Source: a bacterium (GTDB taxonomy: Bacteria; Krumholzibacteriota; Krumholzibacteriia; JACNKJ01). Taken from it: a stretch of DNA of 64,000 nucleotides. The notes below the pieces were generated by a model, which saw only the letters and a program-made list of their open reading frames with translations, had not been told where the DNA came from and ran no database searches. The DNA lies in the NCBI GenBank assembly GCA_024231955.1, contig JAAEPZ010000253.1, positions 124,001 to 188,000 on the forward strand, read 5' to 3'. Shown here in pieces: positions 1 through 8,560 of this stretch. The position numbers were made by a program, and so were the translations under genes. The number at the start of each line of letters is the position of its first letter. The stretch's first letter is position 1.

Positions 1-432
1 CAGCATGCCGGCCGAGGAATCGAGCGGCGCCAGCAGATCCGATGGCTCGACCCGACTGGAGGTCAGGATCAGCACCAGATGGATGATATAGGGCAGATAG
101 AGAAGCACGGGGATGATCTTGAACCGCTCCAGCACGGCGTGCCGTCTCGGGAAGACCAGGCTGAACAGGAGAATCGTGGGGAAGAAGAACTCCCAGATGT
201 AGGAGAATCGTTCCAGATAACCGCCAAACAGGAGGATCTGACCATCGGCGCTGCTGGGTTGCATCAATCCGATTCCGGCCAGAATCGGAGCAAAACCGGC
301 GAAAAACAACATGAAGGCGACTACCCTGTGCAGCTCCTCATGTCCGAGACGACGCAGCAAGCCCAATCCCCAGGCCAGCATCATGGCGCCCGCGGCGAAG
401 TACATTACAGGGAGAAAGGTCTCGGGGGCCAT
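1..432 (-). CDS. Membrane protein, N-terminal part (cut by window edge)
   Basis: Seen: an open frame of 144 codons runs off the left edge, starting at the ATG at 432 with GGGAG about seven bases upstream. The visible part is strongly hydrophobic, with about four predicted membrane segments separated by short charged loops (an RRLGHEELHR loop after the first, a PRRHAVLERFK loop after the third). The layout resembles the seven-helix N-terminal sensor region of some histidine kinases and SpoIIE-type phosphatases. Context: it follows an RsbW-like kinase and a STAS protein in the same direction, 48 bases downstream of the kinase. Inference: it may be the sensor-phosphatase of a partner-switching module, but the catalytic part lies outside the window, so only 'membrane protein' is firm. 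Confidence 0.6.
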   Translation of the reverse strand, partial: MAPETFLPVMYFAAGAMMLAWGLGLLRRLGHEELHRVVAFMLFFAGFAPILAGIGLMQPSSADGQILLFGGYLERFSYIWEFFFPTILLFSLVFPRRHAVLERFKIIPVLLYLPYIIHLVLILTSSRVEPSDLLAPLDSSAGML

Positions 433-480
433 CTCCACTCCCAACCAGGCTTATCTCGGGTTTCGGTTATCCCAGTTATA

Positions 481-918
481 CTAACTTGTCAGGGTCTTTC
501 CCAGCTTCAGCGTGAAACGTCCGCTATCATCCGTGAAAGTATCGACCACATCCATGACATCCCGCATGATAAAGATTCCCCGACCACGTGAATTCAAAAA
601 GCGTTCGTCATCCGGAGAGATCGGAGGGGAGGTCAGCAGTTCCCTGTTGAAGCCGCCCCCCTCGTCAGAAACGGAAAAATGCATGCCCGTGCTCGACAGA
701 CGGGCCTCAACCAGCACCCGATAATCCGCCTTGAACTTGTTGCCATGTTCAATGGCATTGCTCACGGCCTCGATAATGGCGATGGAGATCTGGTTGAGAC
801 TATCCTCGTCCCACTCCAATTCCATTCCGATCTCCTGCAAAGCCGCGTCAATGACGCCTAACCAGCAGAATCTGCTCGGGATATCCCAACGAAGAACTTC
901 TGTTGATCCATTATCCAT
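481..918 (-). CDS. RsbW-like anti-sigma factor / serine kinase ATPase
   Basis: A 145-residue GHKL ATPase of the RsbW/SpoIIAB type. Visible signatures are the N box (IEAVSNAIEHGN, about residues 48-59), the G1 box (SDEGGG) and a glycine-rich G2 segment (SRGRGIFIMRDV). The length fits a stand-alone anti-sigma kinase rather than a sensor kinase, and no dimerisation or phosphoacceptor histidine domain is present. In the known family such proteins bind a sigma factor, or another partner, and phosphorylate a STAS antagonist. The STAS gene lies four bases upstream in the same operon and the membrane protein at 432 follows, which supports a complete partner-switch unit. The client sigma factor or effector is not visible here. 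Confidence 0.87.
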   Translation of the reverse strand: MDNGSTEVLRWDIPSRFCWLGVIDAALQEIGMELEWDEDSLNQISIAIIEAVSNAIEHGNKFKADYRVLVEARLSSTGMHFSVSDEGGGFNRELLTSPPISPDDERFLNSRGRGIFIMRDVMDVVDTFTDDSGRFTLKLGKTLTS

Positions 919-922
919 GGCA

Positions 923-1267
923 TCACTTACTCTTGAAACTGGCTAATGCTTCAGCCTCATTATCAAATGATTCGAAAATACCGGCGAGCTTGGTAATCAT
1001 CAGGATCGAATCGATCCGATCGGAAACATTCGCCAGCTTGAAATGCCCTTCGGCATCACAAATGGATTTGTAGGCTGCGATCAGGATACCGAGTCCGGTG
1101 CTGTTGATCCAGTTGACCTTGGCCAGATTGACCAGGATGTTCTTCTTGCCGCCGGCAACAGTCTCCTTGACCAGGTTGTGGAACGTATCGGCGTCCGGAC
1201 CACCCATCACACGCCCACTCACGTCAAAGATCGCAACATCTTCTACTTCACGTACCTTGATCTTCAT
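923..1267 (-). CDS. STAS-domain anti-anti-sigma factor
   Basis: A single STAS domain of 114 residues, the SpoIIAA/RsbV type. The conserved phosphorylatable serine lies in NSTGLGIL, and the preceding beta-strand NILVNLAKVNWI is typical. The ATG at 1267 was preferred over a TTG six bases earlier, because AAGGAG stands at the right distance from the ATG and because its first base is shared with the rluD stop codon (TAATG), which indicates translational coupling. By family knowledge the unphosphorylated form would capture the neighbouring RsbW-like kinase. Its position in an ileS-lspA-rluD operon is unusual for a stress-response regulator. Confidence 0.9.
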   Translation of the reverse strand: MKIKVREVEDVAIFDVSGRVMGGPDADTFHNLVKETVAGGKKNILVNLAKVNWINSTGLGILIAAYKSICDAEGHFKLANVSDRIDSILMITKLAGIFESFDNEAEALASFKSK

Positions 1268-2262
1268 TAACAATCTCCTTGGTTATTTCCATCTTCACGC
1301 AGTAATTCCAGAACCGCTGTCATATCCTCCGGCAAAGGCGACCGGAATTTCATCTTCTCGCCCGATACTGGGTGGACAAACGCCAGCTCAAATGCGTGCA
1401 GGGCCTGCCTGTCAATTCGATCCAGAAGTTCGCGCTGCAATTTGGTCGCTGCCCGAACCTGCCCCCGCAAACGGCTTTTGCGCCCCCCATATACCGGATC
1501 ACCCAAAATCGGATGACCCAGAAACGCCATATGTACCCGTATCTGATGAGTCCTCCCGGACCCCAACTGCAATCGAATATAGTCGAAGCTGTCGAATGAG
1601 TCCATCCGAGAGTAGCGGGTGAGGGCGGCCTTGCCATCCTCACGCACCGCCATCCTTTTCCTGTGGACCTTATCGCGTCCGACCGGCTCCTCGACAACCC
1701 CCTCATCCTGATCCAACTGCCCCCAGACGATGGCCGCATAATGCCTGTGAACATCGCGGGCGGCAAGCATTTCGACCAGTCCCCGGTGCGCGGCGTCACT
1801 CTTGGCCACAACCATCAAACCGCTGGTGTCCTTGTCCAGTCTGTGGACGATTCCCGGACGCAAAGCGTCACCGATACCCGACAGGGCGCTCAGATGGTGC
1901 AACAATCCATGCACCAGAGTCCCGCTGTGGTTGCCTGCGGCGGGATGGACCACCAACCCGGCCTGCTTGTCGATCACGGCCAGATGCTCATCCTCGTGCA
2001 CGATATCGAGAGGGATATCCTCCGGCTCCAGGTCCAGCGGCACCGGAGCGGGGATACGAACCTCCACCATCTGCCCCCCCTTGAGGGACAGGCCTGTCTT
2101 GGCCGTCCCGCCATCCACCAGCACCCCCCCCCGCTTGATCAGCCGACTGAGATAGGAGCGGCTCCTGTCGGCGACATGTTCCGCCACGTAACGATCCAGC
2201 CGTGTGCCCTCCTCCTCCGGCGATACTTTCAGGGAGATGGACCGGGAGCCCTTGTCGCTCAT
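1267..2262 (-). CDS. rluD: RluA/RluD-family pseudouridine synthase
   Basis: A 331-residue RNA pseudouridine synthase with an N-terminal S4 RNA-binding domain (about residues 20-75) followed by the catalytic domain. The family motif HRLDKDTSGLMVVAKS carries the catalytic aspartate at D143. The start ATG at 2262 overlaps the lspA stop codon (ATGA); a longer in-frame extension into lspA exists but would add unconserved arginine-rich sequence. Homologues modify uridines of 23S rRNA helix 69, or other sites in paralogues; S4 plus this length fits RluD best, but the exact target cannot be read from sequence. The lspA-rluD order is common in bacteria. Confidence 0.9.
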   Translation of the reverse strand: MSDKGSRSISLKVSPEEEGTRLDRYVAEHVADRSRSYLSRLIKRGGVLVDGGTAKTGLSLKGGQMVEVRIPAPVPLDLEPEDIPLDIVHEDEHLAVIDKQAGLVVHPAAGNHSGTLVHGLLHHLSALSGIGDALRPGIVHRLDKDTSGLMVVAKSDAAHRGLVEMLAARDVHRHYAAIVWGQLDQDEGVVEEPVGRDKVHRKRMAVREDGKAALTRYSRMDSFDSFDYIRLQLGSGRTHQIRVHMAFLGHPILGDPVYGGRKSRLRGQVRAATKLQRELLDRIDRQALHAFELAFVHPVSGEKMKFRSPLPEDMTAVLELLREDGNNQGDC

Positions 2263-2762
2263 CACGCCTCCACTGTATCCCGCCTGGAGCCTATCAGCAG
2301 GCCCAGGGCGATGAGAAAGGCGCCGACGCAGATGCACGCATCGGCAACATTGAAGACATACCAGCGATGCAGACCGATGCCGACGTCGATGAAGTCGACG
2401 ACCTCACCCGTGCCGCGCAGGCGGTCGAGCAGGTTACCCAACGCACCGCTGAAGATCAGGGCCATCGAGGCAATCACGGATCTGGTGATCAGATGCCTCT
2501 GACGCGCCATCAGGAACAGGATCAGAACCAGCGCCAGGCTCTTGATGACGATAAACACCACACGCGCCCCGGAAAAGAGTCCGAAGGCCGCGCCCGGATT
2601 GTGGACCAGAGTGATCCGGAGCAATCCGCCGAGATACTCTCCACGGACAATCCCCCCGAGCACCAGTTGCTTGGTCAGGATATCAAGAATCAGCATCGCC
2701 ATCGCAACACCCGCGAAGAGCAACCAATCCGCCTTGGCCGATCTAGGCTTTCTCGATTTCAA
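2262..2762 (-). CDS. lspA: Lipoprotein signal peptidase II
   Basis: A 166-residue inner-membrane aspartyl protease that cleaves prolipoprotein signal peptides. Four hydrophobic segments are visible, with the family motifs NPGAAFGLF, GNLLDRLRGTGEVVDFI and FNVADACI; the catalytic aspartates are those of VVDFI and NVAD. I place the start at the TTG at 2762: it lies inside the end of ileS (20-base overlap) with GGAGGAGG about seven bases upstream, and gives the usual family length. A longer frame reaches 2810 but adds only basic, unconserved residues. Substrates in this window include the lipoproteins at 50927 and 57473. Confidence 0.92.
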   Translation of the reverse strand: MKSRKPRSAKADWLLFAGVAMAMLILDILTKQLVLGGIVRGEYLGGLLRITLVHNPGAAFGLFSGARVVFIVIKSLALVLILFLMARQRHLITRSVIASMALIFSGALGNLLDRLRGTGEVVDFIDVGIGLHRWYVFNVADACICVGAFLIALGLLIGSRRDTVEA

Positions 2763-5700
2763 GCACGACCTCCTCCTCGGCAAGCTCGTACTTCTCGCTG
2801 TGGCCGACACCGGTCAACCCCTCGCTGATCTCCAGCGCCAGCGCCTCGCCCGCCAGCCGCTCGTTGTGCTCCGCCAGGGTGGCTATCGTCAATTCGCCCC
2901 CGCTCCAGCGGAGCCGGATGCGGTCCGACACCTCCAGGCCAGCGCTCTTGCGTAGATTCTGCACCCGATTGATTATCTCCCGCAAATGTCCCTCACGGGC
3001 CAGCGCCTCGTCGATTCTGGTATCCAGAGCTCCCGACAGCGGACCGTCCAGTCCGACCTCGAATCCCTCGTTCCCCTCGGCGGAGAAATCCAGCTCCTCC
3101 CGCGAGAGATTGAAGGTGCGGCCATCCAGGGCGATGCTCAGTTCGCCCGCATGGTAGGCCGCCAGCACCTCGACCGGGGGCAGCGTGGCCAGAGCGCCGG
3201 CCACGGCCTTCATCGAGCCGCCCAATCGCGGCCCCAGCACCTTGAAGCGGGGCTTGACCACGAACCGCATTCGGTCACCCGGATCGGCGAGGACACTCGC
3301 CCCCTTGACGTTGAGTTCATCGAGCAGCAGGTCGGCCAGTTGAGCATCGGCCAGGACAGCGGCGACCAGATCGCCGCCTCCGGCCACCTCGAACATCGCC
3401 AGGGGCTGGCGGATCTTGATATTGCTCTGGTTCCGCAGTGTGCGCCCCAGTCCGACCAACTGCAGCAGCGACTCCATCTGCTCCTCGAGCTTAGTGTCGC
3501 GACGCTCCTCCACCGGTCGGGGATAGGCGGCATTGTGGACACTGCCGGCGTCCGTGCCGTGCAGGTTGCGGTAGATCCCCTCGGCGATGAACGGCGTGAA
3601 GGGTGCGACCAGACGGCTGAGACCATCGAGCAGGCCGAACAGGGTCTCGTAGGCCGCGGACTTGTCCGGGGTCATCTCCCCCTTCCAGAACCGACGACGG
3701 CTCCGCCGCACATACCAGTTGCTCAGCTCTTCGGTGATGAAGTGGTTGAACAGCTTGGCGGCGCGGGTCAGGTCGTAGCGATCCAGGGCGGCTCGGACAT
3801 CCAGTACGACGGTCTCGTAGCGGGAGCGGATCCAGCGGTCGAGCAGGCTGAACTCCGGAGCTACAGTCTTCGCTCCCGGCTCCCAGCCGTCCAGGTTGGC
3901 GTAGAGCGAGAAGAAGGCGTAGGTGTTGCGCAGCGTGCCCAGCATCTTGCTGTTCATCTCGCGCGGACCGGCGGGATCGAATTTTAGTGTCGCCGGAATC
4001 GGCGAGGCCGTGCCGATGTAAAGGCGGACGGCATCGGCGCCCTCCTTCTCCAGCAGCTCGAAGGGATTCGGGAAATTCCCCAGCGATTTGCTCATCTTCT
4101 TGCCGTGCTTGTCCACGATATGCCCGCTCACCAGCACATTTCTGTAAGGGGCGCAGTCCTTCACGAACACCGAGATGGCGAGCAGGCTGTAGAACCAGCC
4201 GCGGGACTGGTCGATCGCCTCACAGATGAAATCGGCCGGGAACTGGCTCTCGAACCGCTCCTTGTTCTCGAACGGGTAATGGTACTGGGCGAACGGCATG
4301 GCGCCGGAATCGAACCACGCATCGATGACGTCCGGAACGCGGCGCATCTCTTCGCCCGTCTCGGGGTGCTTCAGCAGCATGTCATCGACCATGGGCTTGT
4401 GGGGATCGATCGTCTCGGGCGGATCGACGGCCAGTTCCCGCAATTCGGCGAGGCTCCCCACGCACCAGGTCGCGCCCGACTCGGTCCGCCAGATCGGCAG
4501 CGGCGTGCCCCAGTATCGATCGCGGGACAGCGCCCAGTCGATATTGCCCTTCAGCCAATCGCCGAAACGCTTCTCGCCGACCTCCGGCGGGACCCAACCC
4601 ACCGCGTCGTTGGCCGCGAGGAACCGCTCCTTGAGCTTGGTCGTCTCGATGAACCAGGCGGGTTGCGCGTAGTAGATCAGCGGCCCGTGGTCCCGCCAGC
4701 AGTGCGGGTAGGTGTGCTTCACCTTCTTGACGCCGAACAGCAGCCCCCGGCTCTTGAGCTCCTTGATGATCTTCGGATCGGCGGACTTGAAATCCAGCCC
4801 CGCGAACTCCTCGGCGGAGGCGCAGACCAGGCCGTCCCGCCCGACCAGCGCCAGCACCGCCAGGTTGTGCTGGCGACCGACATCATAGTCATCCTGCCCA
4901 TAGGCGGGCGCCATGTGGACGATGCCCGTACCGTCCTCGGCGCTGACGAAATCGGCGGTGACGACACGGGCCCCCACCCTGTCCTGCGGGATGGGCTCGT
5001 ACTCGTAAAGCCGCCGGTAGGCCCAGCCCTCCATGTCCGCGCCCTTGAGCTTCTCCAGAACCTCGTACTCGGCATCCCCGAGCACTTCGGACAGCAGCGC
5101 CTCGGCCAGGATCAGCTTCTCGGCGGTCTCATCCTCCAGCTTGCGGGAGACGATCACGTAGGTGAGTTCCGGGTGAACCGCCGCCGCCACGTTGGAGAGC
5201 AGCGTCCAGGGGGTGGTCGTCCAGACCAGCAGCGATTCTTCGCGGTCGACCAGCTTGAAGCGGACGGTGATCGAGGGATCCTCGACCTCCTTGTACCCCT
5301 GCGCCACCTCGTGACTCGAATAGACGGTGCCCAGTCGCGGATTGTAGGGCATCACCTTGTGCCCCTCGTAGATCAGACCGGCGTCGAACATCTGCTTGAG
5401 CAGCCACCACACGGATTCGACATAATCGGTCGTACAGGTGATGTACGGATCGTCCAGGTTCAACCAGTAGCCGATACGGCGGGTGAGTTCCCGCCACTCC
5501 TTCTCATACCTGAAGACGCTCTTGCGGCAGGCTTCGTTGAACTTGCCGATGCCGTACGCCTCGATGTCCTCCTTGGTCTCCAGCTTGAGCTGCTTCTGCA
5601 CCTCGAGTTCGACCGGCAGGCCGTGGGTGTCCCAGCCGGCCTTGCGGAGGACGAAGTGTCCGTCCATCGTCTTGTAGCGACACACGGCGTCCTTGGCCAG

Positions 5701-5916
5701 CCGCGTGATGATGTGGTGCACGCCGGGATTGCCGTTGGCCGTGGGCGGCCCTTCGTAGAACACGAAGTGGGGCTTGGCGGCCTCCTCCTCGGCTGTTTGG
5801 GTTGCCTCGAAAATCCCCTCGGTCTCCCACCAGTCGATAATGGCCTTTTCCATCTCGACGGGATTCTTGTAGATGGCCAGCGAGGGGAAGCGTTCCGGGG
5901 TCATTTGTTCACTCAT
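2743..5916 (-). CDS. ileS: Isoleucyl-tRNA synthetase, type 2
   Basis: A 1057-residue class I aminoacyl-tRNA synthetase that charges tRNA-Ile. The ATP-binding HIGH motif appears as GVHH (residues 65-68) in a context (PPTANGNPGVHHIITR) typical of FCB-type enzymes, and KMSKS is intact at 607-611. The long C-terminus without the terminal zinc-finger cysteines, and the segments AGWDTHGLPVELEVQK and WFDSGAMPFAQ, place it in the type 2 (IleRS2) branch shared with eukaryotes and Thermus. That branch is known for low sensitivity to mupirocin. The start ATG at 5916 overlaps the stop of the upstream nucleoside phosphorylase (ATGA). Confidence 0.97.
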   Translation of the reverse strand: MSEQMTPERFPSLAIYKNPVEMEKAIIDWWETEGIFEATQTAEEEAAKPHFVFYEGPPTANGNPGVHHIITRLAKDAVCRYKTMDGHFVLRKAGWDTHGLPVELEVQKQLKLETKEDIEAYGIGKFNEACRKSVFRYEKEWRELTRRIGYWLNLDDPYITCTTDYVESVWWLLKQMFDAGLIYEGHKVMPYNPRLGTVYSSHEVAQGYKEVEDPSITVRFKLVDREESLLVWTTTPWTLLSNVAAAVHPELTYVIVSRKLEDETAEKLILAEALLSEVLGDAEYEVLEKLKGADMEGWAYRRLYEYEPIPQDRVGARVVTADFVSAEDGTGIVHMAPAYGQDDYDVGRQHNLAVLALVGRDGLVCASAEEFAGLDFKSADPKIIKELKSRGLLFGVKKVKHTYPHCWRDHGPLIYYAQPAWFIETTKLKERFLAANDAVGWVPPEVGEKRFGDWLKGNIDWALSRDRYWGTPLPIWRTESGATWCVGSLAELRELAVDPPETIDPHKPMVDDMLLKHPETGEEMRRVPDVIDAWFDSGAMPFAQYHYPFENKERFESQFPADFICEAIDQSRGWFYSLLAISVFVKDCAPYRNVLVSGHIVDKHGKKMSKSLGNFPNPFELLEKEGADAVRLYIGTASPIPATLKFDPAGPREMNSKMLGTLRNTYAFFSLYANLDGWEPGAKTVAPEFSLLDRWIRSRYETVVLDVRAALDRYDLTRAAKLFNHFITEELSNWYVRRSRRRFWKGEMTPDKSAAYETLFGLLDGLSRLVAPFTPFIAEGIYRNLHGTDAGSVHNAAYPRPVEERRDTKLEEQMESLLQLVGLGRTLRNQSNIKIRQPLAMFEVAGGGDLVAAVLADAQLADLLLDELNVKGASVLADPGDRMRFVVKPRFKVLGPRLGGSMKAVAGALATLPPVEVLAAYHAGELSIALDGRTFNLSREELDFSAEGNEGFEVGLDGPLSGALDTRIDEALAREGHLREIINRVQNLRKSAGLEVSDRIRLRWSGGELTIATLAEHNERLAGEALALEISEGLTGVGHSEKYELAEEEVVLEIEKA

Positions 5917-6758
5917 GCGTCTACACCTTTTCTCAAGTTCAGCTTATCGAGGAAGCCAAGCACCAGATCCTGCAGTTTGGGTTCAGCGGAGGCGGCCACA
6001 CGCAGGATCTCGGCCACGTCCACGGGTTTGAGGTCATCGGGGTCACAGAGGTCGGTTATCACGGCCAGCCCCAACACTTTCAAGCCGGCATGCACGGCCG
6101 CGATATTCTCGGGGACGGTGCTCATGCCGACGGCATCGGCGCCGATCCGCCTGAGGAAGCGATACTCGGCCGCCGTCTCCAGGCAGGGGCCCGCCATGGC
6201 CGCCAGGACGCCGCGCCGCACGTCAATGTCCGCCGCGGCAGCCACGGCCGTCACCGCGTCCAGATAGTCGTGCAGATAGGGCTCGGACATGTCGGGGAAG
6301 CGGGTGCCGATCCGGTCATCGTTGGGACCGATCAGCGGATTGTCGCCCATCAGATTGAGATGGTCGTCAATCGCCATGATGCTCCCCCGCTTCAGGCTCG
6401 GGTTGAGGCCGCCCACAGCGCAGGTCAGGATCAGACTCTCGGCGCCCAGCAGCCGCAGGGTGCGCACCGGGTGCACCACCTGTTGCATGCTGTGCCCCTC
6501 GTAGTAGTGGAGCCGCCCTTCGAGCACGACGACATCCATGCCGCGCAGCTTGCCGAAAACCAGCTGGCCCGCGTGGAAGTCCACGGTTGAGGGGGCGAAG
6601 TGCGGTATTGCGGAGAAGGGGATCTCGAGCGGCGCCTCAACGAATTTGGCCAGCCCATCCAGGCCGGAACCCAGGACAATCGCCACCTCGGGAGTAGGAG
6701 CCCCCGCCGCCTTCAGGTAATCTACCGACTCACGCAATGAAGCGAAGAGCTCTGCCAT
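5913..6758 (-). CDS. punA: Purine nucleoside phosphorylase (trimeric type)
   Basis: A 281-residue PNP/MTAP-family phosphorylase that splits purine nucleosides with phosphate during salvage. Visible are the phosphate loop (VLGSGL), the EGRLHYYEG histidine segment, the GPCLETAAEYR active-site glutamate motif and ADAVGMSTVPE. The base-specificity position reads TD (VITDLCDPDD) where human and many bacterial PNPs have TN, which may alter 6-oxo versus 6-amino purine preference. The ATG at 6758 has AAGGAGG five bases upstream; a 20-residue upstream extension lacks support. It begins the ileS-lspA-rluD operon and overlaps ileS by four bases. Confidence 0.92.
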   Translation of the reverse strand: MAELFASLRESVDYLKAAGAPTPEVAIVLGSGLDGLAKFVEAPLEIPFSAIPHFAPSTVDFHAGQLVFGKLRGMDVVVLEGRLHYYEGHSMQQVVHPVRTLRLLGAESLILTCAVGGLNPSLKRGSIMAIDDHLNLMGDNPLIGPNDDRIGTRFPDMSEPYLHDYLDAVTAVAAAADIDVRRGVLAAMAGPCLETAAEYRFLRRIGADAVGMSTVPENIAAVHAGLKVLGLAVITDLCDPDDLKPVDVAEILRVAASAEPKLQDLVLGFLDKLNLRKGVDA

Positions 6759-6924
6759 GACGCCTCCTTCGAACCATACCAATGCCATCTTTTCCGAATG
6801 CGGTCGAGGATGGGACATCCCCTACAGGGTTCGGTCGAAGCCGCCCAGGCTCATCGGGAAAAGTACTCTACACAGAACGGAGAATTTAGACTGCAAATGG
6901 AGGAATTGCAACGATTTTGGCAAA

Positions 6925-7635
6925 TCAGGGGCGGAAGATGGCTCCACCGATCCTCAGCAGGTTGGCCCCCTCCTCCACCGCAACCTCGAAATCGCCGCTC
7001 ATCCCCATCGACAGGGTACCGAGAGGCAGTTCGGGAAGGTCCAGGAGCAGAAGTCGTTCATGGATTTCTGACAGTTGAGCGAAGCTCCGGCGGGCACCCT
7101 CTCGACCGCCATCCAGGGGCGCCATGGTCATCAGCCCCTGCACGACGATCCCCTTGAGCCCGCCCAGTGAGACGACGAACTCCTCGGCCAGCTCCGGGGC
7201 GATCCCCGCCTTGCTCTCCTCACCCGAGCAGTTGATCTGAGCCAGGATCGGCGTGACGATGGAGCGGGTCGCCGATTTCTCCGACAGACGCTGCGCCAGC
7301 TCGGGTGTATCCACCGACTGGATCAGGTCGAAGCGACCCAGAACCTTGTTGACCTTGTTGCTCTGGAGATGCCCGACCATGTGCCAAACCACATCCGCGG
7401 GCAGAGCGTCGATCTTGGGCAGGGCCACCTGCACCCGACTTTCGCCGAATTCCCGCTGTCCCGCCCGATAGGCGGCCAGGACATCCTCGGGCTCGGCATA
7501 CTTGCTGACGGCCACCAGACGGATAGAGGAGGGATCGCGCCCTGTCCGCTCGGCGGCGGCGCCGATGCGGGCTCTGATCTCCGACAGGCGGGCGGCCATC
7601 AGGCGGTCGCGCTCATTCCTGGGCTGGTCGCTCAC
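6925..7635 (-). CDS. yggS: YggS/PLPBP-family pyridoxal phosphate homeostasis protein
   Basis: A 236-residue single-domain PLP-binding barrel protein, without known catalytic activity, that buffers PLP in the cytoplasm. The PLP lysine lies in LVAVSKYAEPEDV (K45). The family segments FGESRVQ, WHMVGHLQSNKV and LSMGMSGDFEVAVEEGANLLRIGGAIF are all present, the last being the C-terminal phosphate-binding signature. Length equals the family norm. Its ATG overlaps the tdk stop codon (ATGA), so the two genes are probably translationally coupled. A 166-base gap separates it from the nucleoside phosphorylase downstream. Confidence 0.94.
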   Translation of the reverse strand: MSDQPRNERDRLMAARLSEIRARIGAAAERTGRDPSSIRLVAVSKYAEPEDVLAAYRAGQREFGESRVQVALPKIDALPADVVWHMVGHLQSNKVNKVLGRFDLIQSVDTPELAQRLSEKSATRSIVTPILAQINCSGEESKAGIAPELAEEFVVSLGGLKGIVVQGLMTMAPLDGGREGARRSFAQLSEIHERLLLLDLPELPLGTLSMGMSGDFEVAVEEGANLLRIGGAIFRP

Positions 7636-8237
7636 CGGACCTCCTCCACGTGGGACTCAATCTCATCGGGCGGCGTGAAGTGATCGCGACATCGGGGTTC
7701 GTAAACCTCCAGAGCACCCACCATCACCCGTTCATCTCCCTCAACGATCCGCTGCGAGTGCAGCGCCGGAGCCCCGCAGACCACACACACCGCATGGGTC
7801 TTGGTCACCTCTTCGGCAACGGCCATCAAGCGGGGCATCGGCTCGAAGGGCTCCCCTCTGAAGTCCATGTCCAGACCCGCGACGATCACACGTTTGCCCT
7901 TGCGGGCCAGTTCGATACACAGCTGTACGACCCCCGGCCCCAGGAACTGGGCCTCGTCGATGCCGATGACCTGGGTTTCGGGATCGAGCAGTTCGCGGAG
8001 CGCCTCGGAGTTGGCGACGGGCGTTGATTCGATCCGGTTCTCATCATGGGAGACGATCTCCGTTTCCGAATAGCGATCGTCAATGCTGGGTTTGAATGCC
8101 TGCACGCTCTGCCTGGCGATGCAGGCGCGACGCAGACGGCGGATCAGCTCCTCGGATTTCCCGCTGAACATGCCGCCGGTGATGACTTCGATCCAACCGG
8201 CGTGAACCGGTCTGAGTCGTGGTGTTGCTGGGTTCAT
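7632..8237 (-). CDS. tdk: Thymidine kinase
   Basis: A 201-residue type II thymidine kinase that phosphorylates thymidine with ATP in the salvage pathway. It shows a P-loop (GGMFSGKSEE), the DEAQF Walker-B-like motif, a lasso region and a structural zinc site of CVVC plus a later C-x-x-H (RCRDHF). The ATG at 8237 was chosen over a GTG at 8264 because GGAGG stands about five bases upstream. Together with the nucleoside phosphorylase nearby it makes this stretch a nucleoside-salvage neighbourhood. Nothing unusual was seen in motifs or length. Confidence 0.95.
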   Translation of the reverse strand: MNPATPRLRPVHAGWIEVITGGMFSGKSEELIRRLRRACIARQSVQAFKPSIDDRYSETEIVSHDENRIESTPVANSEALRELLDPETQVIGIDEAQFLGPGVVQLCIELARKGKRVIVAGLDMDFRGEPFEPMPRLMAVAEEVTKTHAVCVVCGAPALHSQRIVEGDERVMVGALEVYEPRCRDHFTPPDEIESHVEEVR

Positions 8238-8357
8238 GTATGCCTCCGGCCCCTTATTTATCACTCCCTGCGGTCTGTTGCAAGCCCATTACAGCCCCTT
8301 CGGCTTCCGTTGACCGCTCAGTATGGAGGAATACCGAAAATATCCGGGGGCGGGGAC

Positions 8358-8386
8358 TGGACAATCGGGACCCAGATCCTTATTCT
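8358..8386 (+). promoter_or_regulatory. Candidate sigma-70-type promoter for rplC
   Basis: TGGACA (8358-8363) and TATTCT (8381-8386) are spaced by 17 bases, pointing toward rplC. Transcription would begin near 8393 and give a leader of about 170 bases with GC-rich hairpins (for example around 8445-8460 and 8499-8512). The surrounding 323-base interval between tdk and rplC holds no convincing gene. The leader could carry autogenous control, as in many ribosomal protein operons, but no known leader motif was recognised. Confidence 0.4.
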
Positions 8387-8560
8387 ATATCGGCTTGCGG
8401 GATTCCGCCGCAGGTGCGTCCGGGATAAATTCCCCACGACGCCCGTGTCTTGCGACACGGCTCGCCGTCCGCCGCCCGGCGGTTCGGCATAATAACAGGC
8501 CCACCGGGCCGCAACCCGCTACGGTCGTCTCAACCGTATGGTTGTTTACAGGAGGTAGAC

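Noticed and set aside
4105..6267. A 720-codon plus-strand open frame
   Set aside because: It lies antisense to ileS and the nucleoside phosphorylase, has no recognisable motif, and is explained by GC-biased codon use in the real genes.
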